DNA of 64,000 nt from Chelydra serpentina (lineage: Eukaryota > Chordata > Testudines > Chelydridae): contig JBAIAC010000272.1 of the NCBI GenBank assembly GCA_037349315.1, forward strand, positions 591,856 through 655,855, given 5' to 3'. Below, piece after piece: positions 1-9,340 of the stretch. The translations under genes and the position numbers were made by a program. Numbering within the stretch: position 1 is the stretch's first letter; each line of letters opens with the position of its first letter. The notes beneath the pieces are model-generated. The model saw nothing but the letters and a program-made list of their open reading frames with translations. It was not told the DNA's origin and ran no database searches.

Positions 1-511
1 AGGATTGATTCATCTCCCCACACAGCGATGAGATCCAAAACCTCACGATCACTCCATGTTGGAGCCCTCTTTCTATTCAGTGATGGCATCGAAACCACCG
101 CTGTAGAGCTCTGCATCATTGCCAGTGCTGCTGAGCTCGCCACTATGTCCAAAGAGGCAATGGGATTCAAAATGGCCACAGAGGAAAAAGCATTCAAATT
201 TTCGCGGGGATTTCTCTGAGTGGCAGGTCAGAGCATCCGAGTACACAATACTGCCCTGAGCGTCCACCGAGTGGTGCACTGTGGGATAGCTCCCGGAGCT
301 ATTAGCGTCGAATTCCGTCCACAGTACCTCGCATTCGACATGCCCATTTCGAATTTGGCGCTACTCCTCTCGTCGGGGTGGAGTACCGAAATCGATTCAA
401 GGAGCCCTTAATGTCAAAATAAACTGCTTCCTAATGTGGACGGGTGAGGGATTACATCGAGTTAACGCTGATAAATTCGACATAAAGTCCTAGTGTAGAC
501 CTGGCCTAAGT
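1..511. mobile_element. Non-autonomous DNA-transposon remnant (left end outside window)
   Basis: No gene is visible. The stretch contains the mix common in reptile cut-and-paste elements: a segment reading 'ggtgcactgtgggatagctc' near 271-290, several TTCGA/TCGAA words, and a right end 'tgtagacctggcctaag' at about 495-511. A related end ('tgtggacacagcctgag') recurs at about 19079-19095. I see no transposase reading frame, so this is a degraded internal-deletion copy. The superfamily (Harbinger-like or hAT-like) is not determined; the family assignment rests on general resemblance only. Confidence 0.45.
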
Positions 512-633
512 CTCACATCTCGCTGGGAACTCGACTCCTTGTGCCCAGAGTGTCTCTGTCCCCTCCGGAGACAACCCAACAAACACAGTGTCCGTCTTTT
601 CCAAAGAAGTGCTTGGAGAGACTTTCCTCATGT

Positions 634-725
634 GACCGCGTGGCCTAATGGATCAGGCGTCTGAGTTCGGATCAGGTGTCTGAGTTCAGATCAGACGATT
701 GAGGGTTCGAGTCCCTTCGCGGTTG
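634..725 (+). pseudogene. tRNA-Arg(TCG) with 19-bp internal tandem duplication
   Basis: The acceptor stem is 634-640 with 718-724, fully paired when G-U at the first pair is allowed. The D-arm and T-arm (GGTTCGAGTCC) are normal. The anticodon region is duplicated: 651-669 and 670-688 are near-identical 19-mers, giving one anticodon loop with TCG and a second with TCA. The gene is 92 nt instead of 73, so a normal cloverleaf cannot form unless the extra arm is looped out. No run of four T follows within about 30 bases. Probably non-functional, although both internal promoter boxes are intact. Confidence 0.85.
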
Positions 726-1005
726 TGATTTGTTCACTTTCCCCTTTGTGCTGAAAGTCCTGCTCCCTTCAGGGCTGGAGCCTCTTCTTGGCGGCTCAGG
801 CCAATGCTCTGGGTTCAGCTAGAGCCCTGGGAAGGAGGTTGTCAGGGTTCACTCTGAACTCTAGTGTACAGATGTGGGGACCTGTATGAAACACCCCCTA
901 AGGTTATTTTTACCAGTTTAGGATAAAAACGTCCCCAAGGCACGTTTTTGTCCTTGAACATTATGCTGCCACCACCAAGTGATTTAAACAAACATTCAGG
1001 GTGGG

Positions 1006-1703
1006 TGTAACGAAGTGGGACTGTTCCTAAAATTTCCTCTGAATACTGAGTGTGTGCCTCAGTTTCCCCTATGCCTCAGTTTCCCCTATGCATTTCTTAA
1101 GTCTCTAGGAGGTGGGATAAGTCTCTAGGTGTGATTGTTGCAAAGCCCTAGAGGGCCAGTGTGATGACACAGAATGGCCAACACTCTGTCTCCTGGCAAC
1201 TGCTGGCCTGGGCCCCTTCCCTGCAAAGGTGCCGGCTGAAGGGTTTGGGGAACAAAGGGATCAGGTGGTCTCCTGGGCCAGGAAGGAGACAAAGGCACAG
1301 GTGGGGCTGGAGAGTTTGGAGCTGGCTGGGAACATGGAGGGAGCTCCAGACGGACCTCTGGCCTCCCCACAACCCAAGATGGACCTGACTGAGGGGTCCT
1401 GTTCTCTGTACCTACAAGCTCTGGTTTAGACCCTGTTCCTATAGTCTAATAAACCTCCTGTTTCACTGGCTGGCTGAGAGTCACGTCTGACTGCGGAGTT
1501 GGGGGGCAGGGCCCTCTGGCTTCCCCACGAGCCCCGCTGGGTGAAGAAGGGGATGCTGAACGCTCCAGGGTCAGACCCAGGAAGGTTGAAGCTGGGGAAG
1601 CTTCTTGCCCTGGAGACAGTCGGCTCAGCGAGGAGGCTCCTCCAGAGTCCTGACTGGCTTCGTAGGGAGCAGTTCCAGAGAATCGCCCGGGGACTCTGTG
1701 ACA
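1006..1703 (+). mobile_element. Solo LTR, family A (copy 1)
   Basis: Starts TGTAACGAAG at 1006 and ends CTCTGTGACA at 1703, the TG...CA ends expected of an LTR. An AATAAA polyadenylation signal sits at 1448-1453, followed by a GT-rich stretch. About 698 bp. No gag, pol or env is attached, so it is a solo LTR. Other members: 30152-30831, 44382-45062 (-), 55671-56391 (-), 22333-23145 (diverged), 57445-58010. Whether the family is retroviral (ERV) or Gypsy-like cannot be told from the LTR alone. The flanking 5-mers do not match exactly here. Confidence 0.75.
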
Positions 1704-1840
1704 GGGGCATCGGCAGAGCAGTGACTGGGGAGCTCAGGGCTGGGACAGCAGGGGCTCCCAGTCGGGAGTGAGGAGCTTGCTGAGGCAGGGCCTGTCCTTC
1801 AAGATCCTTAAGATCACTGACTCAGCTATGTAAAGGCCAG

Positions 1841-1912
1841 GGCGGTATAGCTCAGTGGTAGAGTGTTTGACTGCAGAACTAGTGGTTCCTGGTTGAAATG
1901 CAAGTGCTCCCT
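1841..1912 (+). pseudogene. tRNA-Cys(GCA)-like, degenerate
   Basis: 72 nt, the normal length for tRNA-Cys. The A box (TATAGCTCAGTGG) and a loop CTGCAGA with anticodon GCA are clear. The acceptor stem has one mismatch and two wobbles, the anticodon stem has at least two mismatches, and the B box reads GGTTGAAATGC where GGTTCAAATCC is expected, losing the invariant C56. Probably a decayed copy. No similar locus is seen elsewhere in the window. Confidence 0.75.
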
Positions 1913-2865
1913 TAAAAACCTTTAAAAAAAATAATTGCATTTCCATTCTGTTCAGAAGTTCCACTCAACAGGGATGCCTATAATGAATGGAAACACCCAA
2001 CATTTTCCTGTGCAAATACATAGACGCCTGGCAAACACGTCCCTCGGCTGACATCAGTTCCAATCCTCTAGTTTATGTTTTCATCAATTAAAGAAAGATA
2101 TAATATGAAGTATTATAAGTATTATAATTATATAATAAGTATTATATAAGTATTATAAGTAACTGCAGAGTTAGTGTCGTACCAGATAGTTAATTGCACA
2201 GTCTGACTTCTCTAGTCTCACTTTCTGGTCTCATTGATCACTTGGGTAGAAACAGCAAGGGTTTGGTGCTTTTGTTTCTTGTTTTTTTCTCCCTTTATTT
2301 TCTCCTCAGGAATGTGGGATCTTGAGCATGTTATTTTAAGTTCCCTGTGGTCAGGATAATTCCATCTCCTTGAAATAGGTGGGGAAGTGGCCTGTTTCTA
2401 TAACCTAAAATAAAGGAACTTTTGTAAAGCAGTTTCGTCTTTAAATGTGCTGGGATAAAAATAGTAACTAGTAAATTCCACAGCCAGACATCAGGCCAGG
2501 ATCAATTGATGGGGCCGGGATCAATTAATTACAGAAGAAACAAACTCTTACTTTATAAGCGTGTCTTTCTTAACTTCCTTAAATATTATGTAGTAAATGA
2601 ACTATATCACGTGGGTTGTTCAATGCCATGAGGCTTTAAATAAAAAAATAACTAAAATAAATAAGTAAAATAAAGGTGCATTTCTTGCATTTCCCATATT
2701 TTTCATATTATTTAAATGACCACAACTCATTGAACAGAAAATTGTTTATTTCATGCTGTGAAGTGTGTCGGTAGCTCAGATTAATAGCTTTACCTTCCTG
2801 TGCAGCATGGGGCATGGGTCACTGGCAGGTTTAAACTCGTGTCTATGGTGGATTCTCTACAACTT
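1913..2865. other. AT-rich unique-looking spacer, no gene seen
   Basis: Notably AT-richer than the rest of the window. Contains a short imperfect array of 'taagtattata' words at about 2105-2160 and many T or A runs. No long reading frame, no tRNA and no element I can name. Confidence 0.5.
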
Positions 2866-3152
2866 GACATCTTTAACCCATGATTTGAGGACGTCAGTAA
2901 CTCAAGCAGAGATTAGGGATCTATTCCAAGAGTGGGTGGGGTCGTTTGGTCTGCAAGGGGCATGAGGTCGGACTAGATTAGGGTGATCAGATGTCCCGAT
3001 TTTATAGGCACAGTCCCAATTTTGGGTTTTTTTTCTTATATAGACACCTATTATCCCCCACCCCATCCCGATTTTTCACACTTGCTGTCTGGTCACCCTA
3101 GATTAGATGATCACGCTGGTCCCTTCTGACCTTAAAAGCTCTGAGTCCAACA
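2866..3152 (+). mobile_element. CR1-type LINE 3' fragment, interrupted by a MITE
   Basis: Segments 2866-2980 and 3100-3152 together resemble the 3' end of an old CR1 copy, including the 'gatgatc...ggtcccttctgacc' tail typical of the family at about 3107-3131. The MITE at 2981-3099 splits it, and the bases 'agatta' occur on both sides of the MITE, consistent with a target-site duplication. Confidence 0.6.
2981..3099 (+). mobile_element. Short MITE, 'ggtgaccagatgtcccgat' family
   Basis: About 120 bp with terminal inverted repeats (GGGTGATCAGA at the left, TCTGGTCACCCT at the right) and internal repeated 'gtcccgatttt' words. Non-coding. Relatives: 13207-13586, 13735-13795, 22709-22828, 28050-28166 and 47057-47170. 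The family is very common in turtle genomes as far as I recall. TIR plus roughly 6-10 bp target duplications suggests a hAT-like transposase in trans; this is inference. Confidence 0.7.
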
Positions 3153-3375
3153 GGGAGAGGGAAGTAAAGGAAAAATGAAAAAAAAAAAAAAAAACCAAAC
3201 GTAGTAATACGAGGGTGACTCCATCAGCTCACTTCATAGTCCCGCCCCTTTCTTCCCCCACTGGGTGTTTAGTGACCTGCTGGGATTTGGGACATTAATT
3301 CTCTCATTCCATTGATAAACTGATACAACGTGACTGAAATTAAACCAATTCCCAGCCAGGAAAACCTCACACCCC

Positions 3376-3447
3376 TGCATTGGCTGGGAATCGAACCCAG
3401 GTCAACTGCTTGGAGAGCAGCTCTGCTCACCACTACACCACCAAAGC
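3376..3447 (-). tRNA. tRNA-Gly(TCC)
   Basis: 72 nt. The anticodon loop TCTCCAA gives TCC, although position 33 is C instead of the nearly universal U. Anticodon stem GCTGC/GCAGT and T-arm (CTGGG/CCCAG) are well paired. The acceptor stem has one T-T mismatch at pair 3. A TTTT terminator lies about 12 nt downstream on the minus strand (AAAA at about 3360 on the plus strand). Possibly functional, but the 3:70 mismatch and C33 are warning signs. Confidence 0.85.
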
Positions 3448-4020
3448 ACGCAGCAAAAGTGCCTCTCCTGTGTGCCACTGATGCTTGACAAATGACTCAC
3501 CCCCACAGCGCTCAGGAGCTGGCTGGAGAGGCCGGAGGCAGCCTGTCAGCTGTGAGCAGAGACAGGTCCCCAGAGTGACTGACAGGTGGGGACCTGGGCT
3601 CCACATCCCAGCCTGAGGTGGCTCCAACCCCATCTCTGCCCTCAGAGAAGGGAAATGAAAATCAGTGACCCTAATGGCAAACGTGACCCCCGAAGGAAGG
3701 AGACAGCTCCTTTGAACGCACAGTTTGGGTTGTTCCTGCTACGCACTGAGGGTTTGTTGCTGCTGCTGATTCCAGTCCTTGGGCTCTGCCCGGACAAGGA
3801 AGGATTCAGGCTGTCACTCAAGGGAAGCAGGGAGATGATTTTTTTGACGGCTGCCTCGTCTTAAGGGTGTTTGTCGGCCACCTTCTAAGCTAGTGGGTGC
3901 TGGGTAGACGCAGGCAGCCCCTGCTCCTGGGTCTCTCCTGAGGAAATAAAGTTTGTACACAAAACCCCAAAGCTTTTCACCGAACGAAGGGAAAGGAAAT
4001 GGCCACAAGAGGGCGCCAGG
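3448..4020. other. Spacer, no gene recognised
   Basis: Contains short open frames only. The stretch 3500-3660 reads like GC-moderate unique sequence, and 3855-4000 includes an AATAAA at about 3944. I see no tRNA, no repeat family I can name and no splice-bounded exon. Confidence 0.4.
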
Positions 4021-4022
4021 AC

Positions 4023-4182
4023 GTAGAATACCAACATTGGAAGGGACCTTAGTAGGTCTAGTCCACCCCCCTGCTCAAAGTAGGACCAATCCCCAATTTT
4101 TGCCCCACATGGCCCCCTCAAGGATTGAACTCACAACCCTGGGTTTAGCAAGCCAACGCTCAAAGCGCTGAGCTATTTCTCC
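4023..4182 (-). mobile_element. tRNA-headed SINE with CR1-like tail
   Basis: Read on the minus strand: a tRNA-like head with A box (about 4178-4165) and B box 'gttgtgagttcaatcc' (about 4141-4126), a short body with 'ggggcaaaaattggggattg', then a CR1-type tail ending in the 'ggtcccttccaa' motif near 4036. This matches the known tortoise/turtle Pol III SINE that borrows CR1 machinery. A second, more complete copy is at 8136-8300 (+). Confidence 0.8.
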
Positions 4183-4290
4183 AGCACATAAGGCAGATCA
4201 CACAACCCCATTCTTAGGGGGAGCCATTGTTTTGTATCAAGGTCCAGAATTGTTGGTCAAGATCTAGTCAATGTGGTTTACCCAGTGTGG

Positions 4291-4376
4291 TTTCCAGTGG
4301 CACAAAGGGTTAATGCGCAGTACTTATATGGCAGTGATGCATGGAGTGATTGTGAGTTCAAGCCTCCTCTACAGCA
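4291..4376 (+). pseudogene. tRNA-Ile(TAT)-like with remnant intron
   Basis: The sequence 'gtacttata' carries anticodon TAT and is followed by about 12-18 extra bases before the T-arm ('ttgtgagttcaagcct'). The only vertebrate tRNA with this arrangement is the intron-containing Ile(TAT). Length is 86 versus about 93 for the intact mammalian gene, and the 3' half of the anticodon stem appears shortened. The acceptor stem pairs poorly. A T4 run starts at 4381, five bases after the 3' end, so a Pol III terminator is retained. Confidence 0.65.
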
Positions 4377-5600
4377 CTGGTTTTGGGAGATCTGATAGCA
4401 GCCTTCAGTGGAGTGAAAGGAGAAACCCCCAGCGCTGCACTGAGCTCCAGGCTGGTTCATGGGGGGAATTGACTTCTCAGCTGCTGAGCAGGGAGCCAGG
4501 GCACTTCTCTGGGAATGAGGGTTCCCAGCCTGACCCAGCTGCTTCATTGCCCCCTGGGGCCTTGCCGGCTGAGACTGTCCCTGAGGCCAGGCAGCGGCTC
4601 AGCGAGCTTTCCTGGGGTCGCTGGCAGGGCAGGAATATCCCACGCTAAGGGCCTGAGTTCAGCCATTGGGAAAGGCAGCAACTTTGCTCCCCGCTTCTAA
4701 ACAGAGCTCCCAGGCTGTGGTTCTCAGCCAGGGGTCCAGAGCCCCCGGGGGGGCAGTGAGCAGGTTTCAGGGGGGGGATTTGCCAAAATAAACCAGCCAG
4801 CAGGGCCGGCGTTAGACAGTCGTTGTGGCACGGGTGGGCTGTGGAGTTTTTATACCATGTGGGGCGGGGGCCACAGAAAAAACAAGGCTGGGAACCCGGC
4901 TCCAGGGGATCCCGGAGAATAAAGACTCCGTCCCACTCGGTGCTGCCAACGCTCCTGATTTTGCCTTGAGTCTGATGAGAATTGTTGTTGTCCTTGAAGC
5001 CCCAGCTCCTGGAGTCAGGTGGAGATGTGAGAATTTCAGCCTTCGCTCTTAAAGACACAGGATGTTTCTAGCCCTTGTGGCTGTGGAGAAAGATTCACAA
5101 TGTCTCCCCCGTGCGCCCTAAAGGCTCATCAAGCAGAAGGCAAATAAAAAGATCCCAAATCTATTAATTTTACACAATCTCAGGATTTCAAAGCCCATCT
5201 CGTGATTTTCGGTGAGCCTGGCTCAGGGTTTTGAACGTTTGGGGTTGGCCGTTCTGCAGCCTGAGAGCCGGGCACCCTCCTTCCCATCCAGCGCCCCCCA
5301 GACTGTCCTAAAGCATTAACTCTTTCCTCTCCGTCACGCCGCTGTAACGCAGCTGGGAATCCCCATTCCTAGACGGGCTTTTCCACACACAGTGAATCCC
5401 CCACAGGGCTGAGTCCCCACAGGGCTGTTCCGGGGGCTCCAGTCCCCCAGCCCAGGACAGACGGGGCAGTAACCTCACATCACCCCTCTGTGACTCCCAG
5501 GGGCCCTGCAGGGACAGCAGCTCCATGCTGGGCTCTAGGCCCCCCCAAAGCACCTGGGGGGAGGGGGCGGTTCAACTCCCATGTCAGGGGGCTCCTGCTG
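4377..5600. other. Spacer with old interspersed-repeat fragments, no gene
   Basis: 4377-4720 shows nothing recognisable. About 4725-4905 begins 'ggttctcagccaggg' and ends 'ggctgggaacc', resembling ends of a hAT-type non-autonomous element. About 4935-5260 resembles a common reptile interspersed repeat but I cannot name it. 5260-5600 is ordinary GC-rich sequence leading into the minisatellite. Confidence 0.4.
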
Positions 5601-5617
5601 CCTGGAGATGACCAGAT

Positions 5618-6175
5618 GCTCACAGCCCCTCCCCCTCACACTGACTCCCCCATGGACCCTCCCCCTCACACTGACACCCCCATGGACCCTCCCCCTCACA
5701 GACCCTCCCCCTCACACTGACTCCCCCATGGACCCTCCCCCTTACAGCCCCTCCCCTCACAGAGACACTCCATAGCCCTCCCCCTCACAGCCCCTCCCCC
5801 TCACAGCCCCTCCCCTCATAGACACCCCATAGCCCTCCCCTCATAGCCCCTCCCCCTCACACTGACTCCCCCATGGACCCTCCCCCTTACAGCCCCTCCC
5901 CTCACAGAGACACTCCATAGCCCTCCCCCTCACAGCCCCTCCCCCTCACAGCCCCTCCCCTCATAGACACCCCATAGCCCTCCCCTCATAGCCCCTCCCC
6001 TTCACACTGACACCCCCATGGACCCTCCCCCTCACAGCCCCTCCCCTCACAGAGACACCCCCATGGACCCTCCCCCTCACAGACCCTCCCCTCACAGCCC
6101 CTCCCCTCACAGCCCCTCCCCCTCACACTGACACCCCCATGGACCCTCCCCCTCACAGCCCCTCCCTTCACACAC
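5618..6175. repeat. C-rich minisatellite, family M1, copy 1
   Basis: Tandem mix of modules 'ccctccccctcacagcccc', 'cactgactcccccatgga' and 'agagacactccatagccct'. Module order is irregular, and a block of roughly 170 bp (from about 5715 and about 5850) is itself repeated. The same family is at 30878-31215 (same orientation) and 33955-35930 (reverse complement). Reading frames through it are low-complexity and not coding. Confidence 0.9.
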
Positions 6176-7078
6176 GCAGGGACTTGTTCGCTGGGCTCTG
6201 ACATTACAAACCCAGGGGGGAGGTTTCGGAGGATTTACTCCCTGAGCCCCTCCCCCTCTCACCGCTCCCCTGAGTGCAGAGGGGCTGGGCTCAGGCAGCC
6301 AGTTTCACCCAGGGATTTCCCAGCCCAGGCCCCCGAGTCTCCTCTGCCCGTATCTACCAGTGACACTGTGCGTGGGCGGCGGCTACAAGGGGCTGGGGGA
6401 GGCTGAATCTCCCCAAACGGGGCAAGAAATGCTGGTGGGACGCACCCCCCTTGGAGGGGGGCTGGGCCGCTGCCTTGGGACAGACCCTCCCGAGGAGTGG
6501 GGGAGCCACCGGCACTCAGACCTCACGCACAGGCCTGGCTCTCGCCTTCAGCCCAGGCAGCCAGAGGGGCCGGGGAGCTCCCTGGCAGTCCCACACCTCA
6601 GCCACCTCCTGCCTCATGGCCTCGGCTCCTGGCGCTCTGCTGGTCGCCCCCTCGCTTGCAGGCCCAGAGCAAAAAGAAACACACACCTGCCTCTGCCCGC
6701 AACATCCAGCCCCCAGCCTCCAGCATCCACACTAGTGCCTTGCGAGCGCTGGCGCTGGCCAGCAGAGATCTCAGCCACAATGCCCAAGATGGGCAAACAC
6801 TGGGGCTCCTGAAGCCTCTGCCACCCTATGGATCTGGGCATTTGTTCTTCCCTTGCTCTTTCTCAGCAAGGGGAAGGAAAGAAGCTCTCCTTCCAGCTGG
6901 AGTCACAAGGGCGAGGTAAGGATGACTTCCTGGGAGCCGGCTCCAGTTCTTTGTTCTACCAGCCGACCCACCGAAGAGCTGCCACCACTTTCTCCAGGGT
7001 CGCCCAGCGGTGTGTGCCAGGGCGAGCGCCGGCCAAGCGGATGGAGTTTGAAGGGAAGGGGCTGAGTCCTGTGACAGA

Positions 7079-7151
7079 GTTTCTGTGGTGTTGTGGTTAT
7101 CACGTTTGCCTAACACGCAAAAAGCTCCTGATTCGAAACCAGGCAGAAACA
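7079..7151 (+). tRNA. tRNA-Val(AAC)
   Basis: 73 nt. The acceptor stem pairs 7/7 (GTTTCTG with CAGAAAC). Anticodon stem TTTGC/GCAAA is perfect and the loop CTAACAC gives AAC. The A box is good. In the T-arm, position 53 is A instead of the invariant G, giving GATTCGAAACC and an A-C mismatch at the top of the T stem; this lies in the B box and may weaken TFIIIC binding. TTTT at 7163-7166 is a good terminator. Missing from the inverted sister copy at 32.4-34.0 kb. Confidence 0.88.
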
Positions 7152-7940
7152 TGGTGGCTTCCTTTTCCCTAGCTGTCCAGCAAGACACTCCTCCCTCTGC
7201 CACTGGCCTGTCCTTGGGATAACCCCAACCCTGCAGGACAGAGGGTGGGGAAATGAGCTGAGAAAGCGCCTTAGCGTCAGCCAGGGAAAGCTGGAGGATC
7301 TCGGCCAGTCACCTCTTGGAGCCTTGTGGCTTGGCCTCCTCTGCCCTTGGAGGTTGGCCTACAGAGCCCAGCTCTTCCCACTTGCCAAAGTAGGAAGTGA
7401 GGTGGGAATGGGGCAAAAGAGGAAGCTCATGCTGAGGAAGGCAGGGCAGGAGCTAAGCACCTCAGTGCGGCTCAGTGGGGTTAGTAAAGCGCCACTGTTC
7501 GTTCTGCCAAGGCCTGGGGAGGTGCGTCTGGCTGCTGGGAGGTAGAATCCTGTGCCTGCCCCTCGGCTTCCCAGGGGAGGCTACGTGCAGCCCAGGAGAA
7601 GCAGCGGGGTTCTGGGTGGGAGGAAAAGTAGCCATGGGGAGTCCCAGTGGGCTCCTTCCTGGCAAGATGTTTTTCTGTGTCAGGCTTGGGAGTTGCCTGC
7701 GAGCCGTGGGTGGACTTGTTCCCGTGGGAACTGCTGCTCCTGTCTCCCCGACCTGGGGGCGCCAGTGACAGCTTGGGAGGGGGCAGGTGCTGGCTTGAGT
7801 GACGGGGATCCAGGCAGCCCCAGCCTGCTCCTCCGGGGCCAAGGCCACTGCTAGTCTCCTGCCTTGTGACATCAGGATTTCAATCTCCCCAGCATGAGCT
7901 GTGGCACGTGTATTAACCCTTCTTGGGGGGCCTGGTCGCT

Positions 7941-8013
7941 GCCCAAGTAGCTCAGTGGGGAGTGGATGAGATTGAAGATCTGAAGGTTTCTGGCTGGATG
8001 CCAGGCCCTAGCT
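7941..8013 (+). pseudogene. tRNA-Phe(GAA)-derived pseudogene
   Basis: 'aagtagctcagtggggag' is a D-arm and A box of Phe type, and 'gagattgaagatctgaagg' is the Phe anticodon arm with GAA. The T-arm reads CTGGATG between imperfect strands, so the B box is lost, and the acceptor ends no longer pair well. An almost identical decayed copy is at 32488-32560 (-), so decay preceded the duplication. Confidence 0.75.
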
Positions 8014-8135
8014 CACCCCTTCCCCCTGGGCCTGGCGTGCTGGGCTTTCTCCTGGGTGTGCAGCTGTGCCCTGAACTCACGAGTTTCCCTCGTTTCAGAG
8101 GCAACACTTGCAGAGGGCACGATGTGGCGGGCAGG

Positions 8136-8300
8136 GATATCTGTGGCGTGAGCATTGGCCTGCTAAACCCAGGATTGTAAATTCACTTCTTGAGGGGGCC
8201 ATTTAGGGATCTGGGGCAAAAATTGGGGATTGGTCCTGCTTTGAGCAGGGGGTTGGACTAGATGACCTACTAAGGTCCCTTCCAACCCTGATATTCTATG
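8136..8300 (+). mobile_element. tRNA-headed SINE with CR1-like tail
   Basis: Head 8136-8195 resembles a tRNA with B-box-like sequence near 8175. Body has 'ggggcaaaaattggggattg' at about 8213. The CR1-like tail runs 'gggttggactagatgacc' (about 8250) to 'gatattctatga' (about 8290-8301). Same family as 4023-4182 on the opposite strand. Confidence 0.85.
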
Positions 8301-8904
8301 AACACTTTTTGTACATTCCACACAGATAACAAGGAACAGACTGACCCAGCCTAAAGACAGGGGCAAAGGGGAATATGACGGATAGAGCTGTTTTGTTAGA
8401 ACCAACATGTACAAGGTGGGAGACGGCACCTTACTGCGTAGAGGGGTTGTACCTTGTTACGTAGAGGGGCTGCACCTCAGTACATCAGGAGTGATGTGTA
8501 ACTTGTTTGTACCTGTGTATAAGAATTCACCCCCCAGGAGTTGTCTCTGGCTTTAGATTGGGCCACCACCAGTGACCCATTCAGAGCACCACACCGGTGG
8601 CGTCTGACAACAGCCTGTTACTGAAACATGCTGTAAGTTTGCTGGTGACATTCAAAGGACCCCCGCCCAGGAGGGTGTTCAATGAGCATTAACCAGCCGG
8701 GGAGTTGTCATGACGGGATTTGCAATTCAGTGACAGATGCCCAAGCACCACACTCTGGGGACTGCTCAAGTCTATGACTCAGTTGCACGAGACCACACCA
8801 GGGGGATTGTCCGACCCAGTGACTCAGCAAAGCCCACCCGGACATAGCTGGGCAAGTATTTTCTAGGCACATGATCTAAGGGTATAAAATAGGAGACCGT
8901 GGCA
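8301..8904. other. Spacer, LTR-like features but unassigned
   Basis: Two TATA-like motifs ('tgtataagaa' at about 8515, 'ggtataaaatagg' at about 8880) and a short internal repeat ('acgtagaggggctg' type, about 8435-8470) suggest remnants of LTR promoters. I cannot define ends or a coding frame, so the call stays open. Confidence 0.3.
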
Positions 8905-8962
8905 AAATATTAGCAGGCTATTTTGTTAACTACTTGGCCAGTTTGTCTAATGGACTCATCCC

Positions 8963-9031
8963 TCTATTGGCCAGAAACCAAACCTAGACCTCCCGCTGTA
9001 GCTATGACTTCTGCTACTGAACCACCAATGC
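8963..9031 (-). pseudogene. tRNA-Gly(GCC)-derived pseudogene
   Basis: On the minus strand it begins GCATTGGTGGTTCAGT, the hallmark 5' half of vertebrate tRNA-Gly(GCC), and ends 'ggccaatag' close to the expected 3' acceptor strand. The anticodon arm has lost about two bases and no longer shows GCC; the T loop reads GGTTTGGTTTC. 69 nt rather than 71. An equally decayed copy is at 26248-26316. Confidence 0.75.
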
Positions 9032-9340
9032 ACTAACTCCTCTTGTGAGACATTTCCTTCTGCACAATACTGCTGCTAGTCCAGCTATTGACTCCAGGAG
9101 ACATTTTTCTTAGCCTGGTTTTGTGGTCACTTCTTTCTCTAGCAAAGGTCAGTACCTGGCCCTGTGGTCCAGACATCGTCATTCAAATCAAGCTTCAAGT
9201 GAACAATTCTTTCCCATTCCCACTCTGTGGGAGGGGAGACTTTGCAAAGCCCTCTCTGTGCTACTGCACGTGGCTAAGCAAAGAGACGAAACCATAAATC
9301 CCCCCTGTGCTTTGGGAGCCGGGTTTGCTGTTTGATTTCT

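Larger units (their letters stand above)
512..1770 (+). repeat. Arg-tRNA/LTR segmental block, copy 1
   Basis: A unit made of a tRNA-Arg(TCG) locus, about 280 bp of spacer and an LTR. Similar units lie at about 29650-30870 (+), 44380-45550 (-) and 55671-56850 (-), with a more diverged relative around 21700-23150 (+). The spacer just after the tRNA (mentioning 'gggctggagcctcttct' at about 771) and the segment just before it are shared among copies. The LTR therefore inserted before the unit was duplicated. Confidence 0.8.
6180..8125 (+). repeat. Inverted segmental duplication S1, left copy
   Basis: Matches 32375-33960 in reverse complement over most of its length, starting just inside the M1 minisatellite on both sides. 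It carries tRNA-Val (7079) and a Phe-type pseudogene (7941). The right copy lacks the Val interval (about 6920-7285 here) but carries an initiator Met gene that this copy lacks (expected near 6685). Open frames on both strands (for example one of 338 codons on the right copy) are not conserved as proteins. Confidence 0.85.
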
